A stretch of DNA of 64,000 nt. Origin: Pseudolabrys sp. (GTDB lineage Bacteria; Pseudomonadota; Alphaproteobacteria; Rhizobiales; Xanthobacteraceae). Shown here in pieces: positions 25,992-35,200 of this stretch (within the stretch, counting starts at the first letter, position 1; each line of letters starts with the position of its first letter). The stretch lies in NCBI GenBank assembly GCA_017849615.1, contig JAFIGS010000004.1, positions 62,001-126,000 of the forward strand. The letters are read 5' to 3'. Under the pieces are notes generated by a model. The model was not told the DNA's origin, made no database searches, and saw only the letters and a program-made list of their open reading frames with translations. Made by a program: the position numbers and the translations under genes.

Positions 25992-25996
25992 GAGCG

Positions 25997-27128
25997 ATGC
26001 GCGCGGAAACCCAGAATCTCGTCGATGAGATCAAGCAGTCGGTCGGGCTGCTGAGGAGGCATCTTTGACGTCGATGCCGCAACGCGCCGCCTCGCGGAAC
26101 TGAACAAGGCCGCCGAAGATCCCACGCTCTGGAACGACCCGCTCAAGGCCCAGAAGGCCATGCGCGAGCGCGATGCGCTGGAAGATCAGCTCAAGGCGCT
26201 GGCCCGCATCGAGCAGGACCTCGCGGACAACCTGACCTTCATCGAGCTCGGCGAAGCCGAGGGAGATCAGGCGACCATTGGCGATGCCGAAGTGGCGCTT
26301 AAGGGCCTCAAGGGCGAGGTGGCGCGGCGCGAGCTCGAGGCGCTCTTGTCCGGCGAAGCCGACGCCAATGACTGCTATCTCGAAGTCCATGCCGGCGCCG
26401 GCGGCACCGAGAGCAACGACTGGGCCGGCATGCTACTGCGCATGTATGTGCGCTGGGCCGAGAGGAAGGGCTACAAGGTCGACTGGCTCGAAGAGAGCGA
26501 AGGCGAGGGCGCCGGCATCAAGTCGGCGACCGTGCAGATCAAGGGCCACAACGCCTATGGCTGGCTCAAGAGCGAGAACGGCGTGCATCGCCTCGTGCGC
26601 ATTTCGCCGTTCGACTCCAATGCGCGGCGGCACACCTCGTTTGCCAGCGTGGTCGTCTATCCGGTGGTCGACGACAACATCAAGATCGAGATCAACGAGA
26701 AGGACGTGCGCACCGACGTGATGCGCTCGGGCGGCGCCGGCGGCCAGCACGTCAACAAGACGGAGTCGGCGGTGCGCCTGACGCACGAGCCGTCCGGCAT
26801 CGTGGTGAAGTGCCAGCAGGACCGCTCGCAGCACCGCAATCGCGCCATGGCCTGGGACATGCTGCGCGCCAAACTGTTCGAGCGCGAAGTCAAGAAGCGT
26901 GAGGCGGTCGCCGAAGCCGAGCAGGACGCCAAGACCGATATCGGCTGGGGCCACCAGATCCGCTCTTACGTGCTTCAGCCCTATCAGATGGTGAAGGACC
27001 TGCGCACCGGCGTCTCGACTTCCGACTCCTCGGGCGTGCTCGACGGCGACCTCGATCCCTTTATGCAGGCCGCTCTGGCGCAGAAGGCCTTCGGCGGCGA
27101 ACCGCTCAACGTCGAGGACGTGGAGTAA
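25997..27128 (+). CDS. prfB: Peptide chain release factor 2, with programmed +1 frameshift
   Basis: The gene starts at the ATG at 25997. It reads 23 codons to CTT-TGA and continues in the +1 frame from GAC at 26067, so the product is join(25997-26065, 26067-27128), about 376 residues. RF2 signatures are present: the tripeptide anticodon 'SPF' in '[15 protein letters not shown]', and the catalytic GGQ loop in '[19 protein letters not shown]'. It terminates translation at UGA and UAA. Because the serine recombinase stop lies 5 bp upstream, the prfB ribosome-binding site falls within the recombinase 3' end and only a weak GAGAG is visible. Expression may depend on a promoter inside or upstream of the recombinase. 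Confidence 0.95.
26051..26069 (+). promoter_or_regulatory. Programmed +1 frameshift site of prfB
   Basis: The site AGGAGG-CAT-CTT-TGA-C has an internal Shine-Dalgarno sequence three nucleotides before the slippery CTT-T and an in-frame UGA. It is the classic autoregulatory arrangement: low RF2 gives slow termination and more frameshifting. Frame arithmetic confirms that GAC at 26067 is in phase with the rest of the gene. Confidence 0.95.
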
Positions 27129-27192
27129 ACTCGAGGCGGACTGGCCGATTCGCGGAGTGACGCCAGCCGATTGGACGTCGCCGAGAAGCTCC

Positions 27193-27774
27193 ATGCGAAC
27201 CTACCCCAAGGCCCGCATCGACGCGCTGACCGACGGCATCTTCGCCTTCGCGATGACGTTGCTCGTTCTCGAAATCCGTCTGCCGACCGATGTGCCGATC
27301 AAGGACGGCGCCGAACTGATCCTGCGCTTGCGCGCGCTCGCGCCCGAGTACCTCGTCTACATCATCAGCTTCTTCGTGCTCGCCGCGCAGTGGCGCGCCG
27401 AGATCGCCTTGCGGCGTGTGGAGGAGGTGTCGCCGGAAGCGATGACCTGGTCGATCCTCCACCTGTTTTTTATTACCTCCGTGCCGTTCTCCAGCGGCAT
27501 TGTCGGCCGCCACGGCGATCTGGCGTCGGCGGTCTGGCTTTACGCTGCCAACATGATTGCCGTATCCGCGTTGTCGCTGCGGCTGCGGGCGATCGAAGTG
27601 GTGCCCGAGCATCGCGTTCAGGCGAAGACGCACAACATCGGCACCGCGGTGTTTATCGCCTCGGCGCTGCTGTCCGTCGCCATGACCTTCGTTGAGCCGC
27701 GGCACGCGATGTACGCCTATTTTCTCAATTTCCTGAGCGGACCGCTCGCGCGATGGCGCGAGGGCGATGCGTAG
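27193..27774 (+). CDS. TMEM175-family (DUF1211) membrane protein, possible potassium channel
   Basis: The 193-residue protein starts 'MRTYPKARIDALTDGIFAFAMTLLVLEIR'-like, i.e. with the TMEM175 first-helix signature (R-x-x-x-x-D-G-x-F-A-x-x-M-T-L-L) in which Asp-Gly replaces the more usual Ser-Asp. Six hydrophobic helices follow in the pattern of bacterial TMEM175, which assemble as tetrameric K+-selective channels. A GTG 36 bp upstream (27157) is an alternative start. It lies 64 bp after prfB on the same strand. Confidence 0.82.
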   Translation: MRTYPKARIDALTDGIFAFAMTLLVLEIRLPTDVPIKDGAELILRLRALAPEYLVYIISFFVLAAQWRAEIALRRVEEVSPEAMTWSILHLFFITSVPFSSGIVGRHGDLASAVWLYAANMIAVSALSLRLRAIEVVPEHRVQAKTHNIGTAVFIASALLSVAMTFVEPRHAMYAYFLNFLSGPLARWREGDA

Positions 27775-27992
27775 CCGACGCTGCCGGCCTTGAGGGCGCA
27801 GACGATTTGTTTTTCCGATCTGCCTCCGCGCGAAAATTTCCTGATGCGCGATGGCGGTTTGGGAATATGCCTGTTCTTTTTAGTTGCGACCTATTGCCGC
27901 TGTTTAAAAAAATCGACTAGCTGATCCTGGCGCTCGGCGCGGGCGCGTCCGGCGCGGCGCCTCGTGCCGCCGGTTCACGAAGGATCGATCAG

Positions 27993-29390
27993 ATGAGCAA
28001 TCTTGATTCCGTATTGCCGCAAGCCGCGCAATATCCGCGCAGTGGCTGGCGCGAACTCTGGCTCAAGGAAGACTGGTGGGCGATCTGGCTCGGCCTCGGC
28101 ACCGTCCTTGTCGCCTATCTGCTTTTCGCCAACGGCGGCAGCATCAAGTGGCTGGCGGTCACGCCGTCCAAGTGGACGACCTTCGACCAGTTGGGCGCCC
28201 ATTTTGCCGCGAACTATCCGCGCTACATCGCCCAGTTCGTCGGCTGGCTTGTCATGTTTTCCATCGCGCTCACGGCCCTCGGCTACAAGGCCCGCGAATT
28301 CCTGCCGTCCTTCGTCGTGCTGTATGTCCTGTCCGTGGCGATCTTCGCCGTCGGCCAATGGGATCGCGCCAGCTACTACAATATCGAACCGCCGCTGCTG
28401 GCGCTCGCGGTCGGCCTGGTGCTGTCGAACGTGATCGGGCTGCCGCGCTGGCTGGACGCGGGCTTCCGCGTCGAATTCTACGTCAAGACCGGCATCGTCC
28501 TGCTGGGCGCGACACTGCCTTTCACCTTGATCGTTTGGGCCGGACCGATCGCGATCCTGCAAGCGTCGATCATCTCGATCATTACCTTTCTCGCGATCTA
28601 TTTCACCGCGGTGAAATTTGGTCTGGACCGGCGGCTCGCGGCGACTCTCGGCGCGGGCGGCGCAGTGTGCGGCGTGTCGGCGGCCATCGCCATTGCCGGC
28701 GCGGTCGGCGCCAAGAAGGATGATGCGCCGATCGCGATCACCGTCGTCATTATCTGGGCCGTGATCATGATCTTCGCGCTGCCTTTCGCGGCGCAGTACC
28801 TTCACCTTAGCGCCGGGGTCGGCGGCGCCTGGATCGGTACGTCCGAATTCGCGGACGCCGCCGGCTTCGCCGCGGCGCAGACCTATGCCGGCCTCGCCAA
28901 CAACGGCGCGGTGCCGGGGCAGGGCGAACAGGCGCTTGTCGCCTATACGTTGATGAAGGTCGTCGGCCGCGACGTCTGGATCGGCATCTGGGCGTTCGTG
29001 CTGGCCATCATCGCCACCACGCGCTGGGAGCGCACCGAAACCGGCCAGAAACCCGACGCCTCGCAGATCTGGTGGCGGTTCCCGAAATTCGTCATCGGCT
29101 TTCTGGTCGCGTCCTTGATCGTCACTTTGGCGACGACCGGCTACGGTCTCGCCGATTTCAACAAGCAGGTCGTGCCGAACTTCGTCGGGCCGGTGAAGGA
29201 CCTGCGCACCTGGGCCTTCGTCTTCTGCTTCCTCAGCATCGGTCTGACGACGCGCTTTCGCGAGTTGGCAAGCGCGGGGATCAAGCCTTTCGCCGCCTTC
29301 ACGGTCGGCGCGATCATCAATGTGGTGATCGGCTTCCTGCTGTCGGCCTACGTCTTCGCCGCGCACTGGAACAGCCTGGCGACCCATTGA
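27993..29390 (+). CDS. YeiH/UPF0324-family putative sulfate exporter
   Basis: The 465-residue polytopic protein has about ten to eleven helices and YeiH-family features: a first-half glycine-rich segment 'YVKTGIVLLGATLPF', 'LAATLGAGGAVCGVSAAIAI', and a C-terminal 'FLSIGLTTRFRELASAGIKP'. The family is annotated as putative sulfate exporters, mostly from a link to cysteine dissimilation. The N-terminal 25 residues are soluble. Its TGA overlaps the ATG of the next small gene by one base, so the two are translationally coupled. The 218-bp upstream gap contains AT-rich segments suitable for a promoter. Confidence 0.85.
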   Translation: MSNLDSVLPQAAQYPRSGWRELWLKEDWWAIWLGLGTVLVAYLLFANGGSIKWLAVTPSKWTTFDQLGAHFAANYPRYIAQFVGWLVMFSIALTALGYKAREFLPSFVVLYVLSVAIFAVGQWDRASYYNIEPPLLALAVGLVLSNVIGLPRWLDAGFRVEFYVKTGIVLLGATLPFTLIVWAGPIAILQASIISIITFLAIYFTAVKFGLDRRLAATLGAGGAVCGVSAAIAIAGAVGAKKDDAPIAITVVIIWAVIMIFALPFAAQYLHLSAGVGGAWIGTSEFADAAGFAAAQTYAGLANNGAVPGQGEQALVAYTLMKVVGRDVWIGIWAFVLAIIATTRWERTETGQKPDASQIWWRFPKFVIGFLVASLIVTLATTGYGLADFNKQVVPNFVGPVKDLRTWAFVFCFLSIGLTTRFRELASAGIKPFAAFTVGAIINVVIGFLLSAYVFAAHWNSLATH

Positions 29391-29623
29391 TGGCAAGGGA
29401 CAAGACGACGACAAAGGCACCGGACGGAAGGTCGAGGGTTTGCGCCCGGTGCCGCTACTTCCGGAATGACGTGGCCAGCCTGGAGCAGGCCATGCCCGGC
29501 ATCTACAGTCTGTCATCGCCGCGCGGCTCGACCCGGGGGGATGATGGTATTTGCGTCAGGCACGACCGCTATTTGTCGGCGCATGCGACCTGCCAGGCCT
29601 TTGCGCCGGCGGGCGAGGCCTGA
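29390..29623 (+). CDS. Small cysteine-rich protein coupled to the YeiH transporter
   Basis: The ATG at 29390 overlaps the stop of the YeiH gene (TGATG), and the frame runs 77 codons. The product has the pattern 'VCARCRYFRND', then 'DGICVRHDRYL' and 'ATCQAFAP': two cysteines two residues apart, followed by two single cysteines, near-certainly a metal or Fe-S site. It has no signal peptide. Family unknown to me; it resembles small ferredoxin- or zinc-ribbon-like proteins. Translational coupling suggests that it works with the transporter, perhaps in sulfur metabolism, but that is inference. Confidence 0.7.
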   Translation: MARDKTTTKAPDGRSRVCARCRYFRNDVASLEQAMPGIYSLSSPRGSTRGDDGICVRHDRYLSAHATCQAFAPAGEA

Positions 29624-29800
29624 TTGACGGCCCACAGGACGTTTATCCGACAGTGGAACTCCCTGGCGCCGTTCGGCGTTCTTTGCCCGGACGGCGAAAG
29701 CGTGATGGCCAGCACAGCCTGAGCGCAGGCGCATCCTTAATCTGAGAAGCAATAAGGGCCACCCGGTCAAGCGGTGGCCATCGGATAACAGGAGAGTGTC

Positions 29801-30019
29801 GTGTTGAAACTGACCCGATCGTTCAATGCGTCCCACGCCGTGATTACCGCCGCCGTCGTTGCGGGCATCATCACGATATTCAGCGCGCCGGGCAGCTTTC
29901 CGTCCGCAACCGCGACCGTCGCCGCGCCGGTCCAGACCGCCGCGAAATCATGCGCGGGCGAGTGGCCTTACCTGAACTGCAGCGGCGAGCAGAACGTCCG
30001 CGTCATCAAGTTCAACTGA
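29801..30019 (+). CDS. Small secreted or membrane-anchored protein
   Basis: The GTG at 29801 follows GGAGAG, and the 72-residue product has one hydrophobic segment (about 14-30) that would act as signal or anchor. The short mature part carries two cysteines 'KSCAGEWPYLNCSGEQ' that could form a disulfide. This 'CxxxWPYxxC' type of tail recurs in small Rhizobiales hypothetical proteins, but I do not know a function. A 7-bp hairpin (GGCCACC at 29757-29763 / GGTGGCC at 29773-29779) lies just upstream and would fall in its leader. It converges on the M23 peptidase with a 2-bp gap. Confidence 0.65.
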   Translation: MLKLTRSFNASHAVITAAVVAGIITIFSAPGSFPSATATVAAPVQTAAKSCAGEWPYLNCSGEQNVRVIKFN

Positions 30020-30021
30020 GC

Positions 30022-31383
30022 TTAGATATTCGCTCCCAGCACGCCTGAGCCGAGGCGCAGGCCGGCGCGGAGAAACTTCTGCGGATCGACCGCCTTGTCG
30101 TTGATGCGCGTCTCGTAGTGCAGGTGCGGGCCGGTCGAGCGGCCGGTCGAGCCGATGCGGCCGATGGTCTGGCCGATCGCGACCTGCTGGCCGGTTTTCA
30201 CGTCGATCTTCGACATATGGCCGTAGCGGGTGGAAAGCCCGTTGCCGTGATCGACTTCGACCAGGTTGCCGTAGCCGCCGGCCCAGCCGGCGCGGGTGAC
30301 CCGGCCCGATGCGGTCACGCGAACCGGATCGCCAGTATCGCCGCGCAGATCGATGCCGGTGTGAATGGCCGCGCCGCCCAGGAACGGGTCCATGCGCGAG
30401 CCGAAGGGCGAGCTCATATCCATCGACCCCACGACGGGCTTGCGCACCGGCACGGTGGTGAGGGTGCGCAGGTAGCGGTCGATCTGCGCGTTGGCGATGT
30501 TGATGCGATAAAGCTGACGCGCGAAGGCGCTGGTGTCGCCCTTTGGCGCCCTCAGCGGGACATAGGGGCCGCCGGTGGCGCTCGGCAGCGCCGGCGAAAC
30601 CTTCGGCGCGCTGATGCCGAGATCGGACAGCACGCCGCCGATGGCGCGCGCCTTGCTGTCGGCCTTCTCTTCCATATCGGTCAGCGTGGCGGTCTGCCTG
30701 CGGTCGATGCGGTCGAGCGACAACGACACGCGCGCGAGCACACCGCCCACGCCGGCGGAGCCGGCCGCATCGGCGAGCCTCGTATTGCCGTCGCTGCCTT
30801 CGCGTGACTGCAGGCGCGCTTCGCGATCGGGCGGGGCCGTGAAGATCACCGTGTCGCTGATCGGCGACGGCTTGACCGGTTTGGGGGCGTTGCGCAGTTC
30901 GGGTATCCGGGCCGGCTTGATCGAGCCGGTGGTGACGACGTCGCCGGCGATGGCGGCGGTGCGCTGTTCGAGCAGTTGCTGACGGCGGAGCAGGGCTTGA
31001 ATCTTCTGGTCGAACTGCTCCTGATCGAGAAGCTGCCGGCTGGTGATGCGGTCGATCTGGGAGCGCAGCTCGGCGATACGGTCTTCATAGGCGAACTGCA
31101 TCGAGGCCTGGCGGCCGAGGAGGCCGGTCAACACGTCGTCGCGGAAAGCGAAATAGGTGCCGGTCGCGATCGACCAGACGCCCATCACCACCAGGGTGCC
31201 GACCACGATCCAGAAAGCCACCGGGCCGATGCGCACCTGCCGGCCATGATGCTGCAATGTGTAGTCGTGGGCATGCGCCTTGTTCGCCGCATGGGCCTTG
31301 TGGAGATGCCTCGAGACCGCTTCCGCCGACGGAATTCGGGATTGGCCAGGGTAGCTTTGCTGGGAATAGGCGACTTGAGACAT
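30022..31383 (-). CDS. M23-family (LytM) peptidoglycan endopeptidase-like protein
   Basis: I start at the ATG at 31383 (453 residues). After a His/Gln-rich cytoplasmic N-terminus of about 60 residues comes one membrane helix ('VAFWIVVGTLVVMGVWSI' region). Next is a coiled-coil segment (about 100-150, 'DRIAELRSQIDRITSRQLLD'), a disordered linker, and a C-terminal LytM domain. Zinc-ligand motifs are His341 and Asp345 in 'IHTGIDL' and His420-x-His422 in 'PHLHYE'. All expected ligands are present, so it may be an active DD-endopeptidase rather than a degenerate NlpD-type activator. It acts in the periplasm on cell wall. The peroxiredoxin gene lies upstream on the same strand (123 bp). Confidence 0.9.
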   Translation of the reverse strand: MSQVAYSQQSYPGQSRIPSAEAVSRHLHKAHAANKAHAHDYTLQHHGRQVRIGPVAFWIVVGTLVVMGVWSIATGTYFAFRDDVLTGLLGRQASMQFAYEDRIAELRSQIDRITSRQLLDQEQFDQKIQALLRRQQLLEQRTAAIAGDVVTTGSIKPARIPELRNAPKPVKPSPISDTVIFTAPPDREARLQSREGSDGNTRLADAAGSAGVGGVLARVSLSLDRIDRRQTATLTDMEEKADSKARAIGGVLSDLGISAPKVSPALPSATGGPYVPLRAPKGDTSAFARQLYRINIANAQIDRYLRTLTTVPVRKPVVGSMDMSSPFGSRMDPFLGGAAIHTGIDLRGDTGDPVRVTASGRVTRAGWAGGYGNLVEVDHGNGLSTRYGHMSKIDVKTGQQVAIGQTIGRIGSTGRSTGPHLHYETRINDKAVDPQKFLRAGLRLGSGVLGANI

Positions 31384-31506
31384 GAACGCTCCACGCGAGG
31401 CCGCCGCCGCGCGGGCCGGGACCATGACCCGATATCAGCCCCTCATGGTTAAGAATCCTGTAAAAAGACCTCCTCACGCCCGGAATCATGTCGCGCCGCC
31501 ATGGGC

Positions 31507-32070
31507 TTACTCCGCGACCAATCCGCGCGCCGCCGCCAGGACAGCCTCGGCGTGGCCGGCGACCTTCACCGACGGCCAGATCTGGGCGATGCGGCCTTTG
31601 CCGTCGATCAGGACGGTGCTGCGGATGACGCCCAGGAACTTGCGGCCGTACAGGGATTTCTCGCCCCAGGCGCCATAGGCGGCCAGCATCGCCGTCGATT
31701 CATCGGAGCCGAGCGTGACGCCGAGTTTGTGCTTGGCCTTGAATTTGGCCTGTGCGGCGACCGGATCGGCGGAGACGCCGAGGATATCGGTCCCGGCCTT
31801 GGCGAAGGCGCTGCGCAGGCGAGAGAAGTCCATCGCCTCCTGGGTGCAGCCCGGCGTATCGGCGCGGGGGTAGAAATAGAGCACCAGATTGCGGCCCTTG
31901 AAGTCGGACAGCGACACCACGCTGCCGTCGTCGCGGTCGAGCTTGAAGGCCGGCGCCTTGTTGCCGATCGTGAGCCCCGCCGACCGGGCGGAGACCTTCG
32001 CCGCCGGCTTTTTGGCCGGCGCTTTGGCGGCCTTCTTTGCCGGTGATTTGCTAAGCTTTTTCGTGGGCAT
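31507..32070 (-). CDS. bcp: Peroxiredoxin (Bcp type) with lysine-rich N-terminal tail
   Basis: The start at 32070 has GGAAGG upstream and gives 187 residues. The thioredoxin-like core has the peroxidatic cysteine in 'RADTPGCTQEAMDF' and the Bcp pattern 'LVLYFYP'. A second conserved cysteine five residues later, found in many Bcp proteins, is absent, so it is probably a one-cysteine type that needs an external thiol. The first about 30 residues are Lys/Ala/Pro repeats ('KKAAKAPAKKPAAK'), as in histone H1-like proteins, and could bind DNA or polyanions. It reduces peroxides in the cytoplasm. Confidence 0.9.
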   Translation of the reverse strand: MPTKKLSKSPAKKAAKAPAKKPAAKVSARSAGLTIGNKAPAFKLDRDDGSVVSLSDFKGRNLVLYFYPRADTPGCTQEAMDFSRLRSAFAKAGTDILGVSADPVAAQAKFKAKHKLGVTLGSDESTAMLAAYGAWGEKSLYGRKFLGVIRSTVLIDGKGRIAQIWPSVKVAGHAEAVLAAARGLVAE

Positions 32071-32269
32071 ACGCCTTCCTTTCGTCGCTTTCACGCGGTC
32101 AATCTCGCCATGCCATTTGCGCTGGGCGACTGCAAGCAGACGACCACATGGGGAAAAGGACGGCGCGTGCCTGTGGCCGCCAGTTCCTTAGGATGGTACC
32201 GCCTTGGCAGGGGGGAAACGTGGCCTGAGTCGACCGGCAGGCCCGTTGGCACAGATATTTCATGAGGGC

Positions 32270-35200
32270 ATGACCACCAAGGCGCATCATCCCGGTCCGC
32301 GGGCCGAGCACGAGGCCAAGCCGCCCCATGCGGCCGCTCATGCGCGCCATGAACACGGCCATCAAGGTCATCCTTCGACAGACCGCGCGCGTCACCCCGC
32401 CCATGGCCGGCGCGCCAAAGCCGTCAAACGCCGCCGCAGGCGGAGCCTCCGCCGGCGCTGGAGCCGTTTCCGGCGCGGCGCCGCGCTCGTGCTGCGCAAC
32501 AGGACGTTCCGCCGGGTATCTCTGAGCCTCGTGCTGGCGACCGCGGTGCTGGTCGTCGCCGCCGCGGGCCTGTGGTGGCGGCTCAATTCCGGACCCATCG
32601 AACTCGATATCGCCACGCCGTGGCTCAAGCAGGCAATCGAGGAGAACTTCGGCGCCGGCGACAAGGTGTCGGTCGGCGGCACGCAGATCGAGCGCGACGA
32701 GCGGGGGCGAACGTCGCTGCGTTTGCGGGATATCGAGGTGCGCAACGCCGAGGGCGTCGTCGTCGCCAGCGCGCCGAAAGCCGAAGTCGGCCTGTCGGGT
32801 CTTGGCCTGCTCTATGGCCGGGTGCGGGCGCACAGCCTCAATCTGGTCGGCGCGGCGATGTCGATCCGCATCGAGACCGACGGCCGGGTCACTGTTTTCG
32901 CGGGCGGCGAGGAGCGGCCCATCGTCACCGCGCCGCCGACGGTCGAGCCGGCGCGGCAGCCCAAGCCCGACGCGTCGCCGCAGGACGCGCCCCCGGTGGA
33001 ATCGCCCAGCGCCGCCTTTGCCGATCTGGCGGGCATCATGACCTGGATCGGCAATGTCGGCACCGACGGTCTCGGCGGCCATGAGCTGCGCGAGATGGGT
33101 CTCAAGAACGGCAGCCTGATGGTCGACGACCGGCGCACCGGCAAGCGTCTCACTTTCGATCGCATCAATGCCAGTCTCACGCGGCCGGAGCAGGGTGGCG
33201 TCGTCTTCCGTCTGGAATCCGTCAATCCGGAGCGGCCGTGGATCATCAGCGCGGCCATGCGTCCGCTCAGCGAGGGCATCCGTGCGCTCGGTCTCGAAGC
33301 GCGCAAGGTGTCGATGCGCGATCTGCTGCTGGCTGCGCGTCTCGACAGCAGCGGCGTCGAGGTCAATCTGCCGATCTCCGCGTCGGTGCGCGCCGAGGTC
33401 GGCGCCGATGGCATGCCCACCGTGGTGCAGGGCGAGTTGTTCACCGACCCAGGTTCGGTGGTCGAGCATGGTAAGGAGACCGTTCGTCACGCGATCGAGC
33501 GCATCGAGGCGCGCTTCAACTGGGATGCGCGGCGCGGCAACCTGATCGTGCCGTTCCAGGTCAATGCCGAGTCCAACCAGTTCACGCTGCGCGCGACGGT
33601 GGAGCCGCCGGTTCCGGGCGACACTGCCTGGCGGCTCGAGGTGACGCGCGGCGACCCGGTGATCGACCCGGTCATTCTCGGCGCCACCGGCCCCAAGACC
33701 AATGACGGCCTCGCGCTCAACCGCCTCAATGTCCGCGCCCGCATCGACCCGACCCGGAAGCGCATCGATCTCGATCAGGGCGACGTCAGCCGCGTCGATA
33801 ACCGGCCGCTGTTCAATGTCGCCGTCGCGGTGACCGGCAGCCTCGATTTCTCCGGCGAGCCGCATATCGCGTTCGGCGTTGCCGGTACGCGCATGCCGAC
33901 GCCGACCATGATGAAACTGTGGCCCACCTTCGCCGCGCGCGAAGTGCGCGAATGGGTGGCCGGCCATATCAGCAACGGCATCGTCGAGCGCGTGGTCGTG
34001 GCCGGTAATGCGCCGATGGCCAATTTCAAGGACGGGGGGCCGCCGACCCCCGAGGACGGGCTGTCGGTCGATATCGAGACCAGCGCCACGACGTTGCGCC
34101 CGGTCGAGGATCTGCCGGAAATCCGCGATGCGGATCTCACGGTTCGGGTCACCGGCTCGTCGGCCACCGTCAATCTCGGCCGCGGCACGGTCGAGGTCGC
34201 AGGCGGCCGCAAGCTTAATGTCGCCAGCGGTGTTTTCTGGATTCCGAACACGCACGCCAAGCCGTCGCCATCGGTGACCACGTTCCGCGCCGACGGCACG
34301 GTGCCGGCGGCGGCGGCATTGCTGGCTACGGAATCGCTGCGCGACAAGATGGGACTGTCCATCGACCCGGCGACCAGCCGCGGCACCTTGTCGGCGCATG
34401 TGACGATCAAGCTGCCTTTGGCCAAGAATATCCCGCCGGACTCGACGACGTACTCGGTCGATGCCGACCTGCAGAATTTCGCCGCCGACAAATTGCTGCT
34501 CGGCCAGAAGATCGAGGCGCAAACGCTCAAGGTGAACGCCTCGAACACCGGCTATTCGATCAAGGGCGACGTCAAGGTCAACGGCACCTCGGCCAAAATC
34601 GATCTGCGCCGCGGCAAGGGGGACGACAGCGCGCAACTGGCCATGACCGCCTCGATCGACGAGGCGGCGCGGCGGCGTCTCGGACTGGATCTTGGTGCGG
34701 CGGTATCCGGGACGATCCCGATCAAGGCGACCGGTTCGATCGGCGACAACGTCAAGGACGAACGCCTCAACATCGAGGCCGACCTGACGCCGGTGAAGAT
34801 CGAAAATCTGCTGCCGGGCTGGTTCAAGCCGGCCGGCAAGCCGGCGCGCGCGACCTACACGATGATCAAGAGCGCGACGAAGACGCGGTTCGATGACGTC
34901 GTCATCGACGGCGCCGGCGCCAACGTCAAGGGCGCGATCGAGATCGACAATAGCGGCAATCTGGTGACGGCGAATTTCCCCGTCTTCGCGCTATCGGACG
35001 GCGACAAGCTGTCGGTCAAGGCCGATCGCGGCGACAGTGGCGCGCTCAAGGTGATGATGCGCGGCGACGTCTTCGATGGCCGCAGCTTCGTCAAATCGTC
35101 GCTGGCCGGCGCCGAAGATGGCCCCAAGGGCAAGCAGATGGACCTCGACCTCGACATCCGCATTGGCGCGGTGGCGGGGCACAATGGCGAGACCTTGCGC

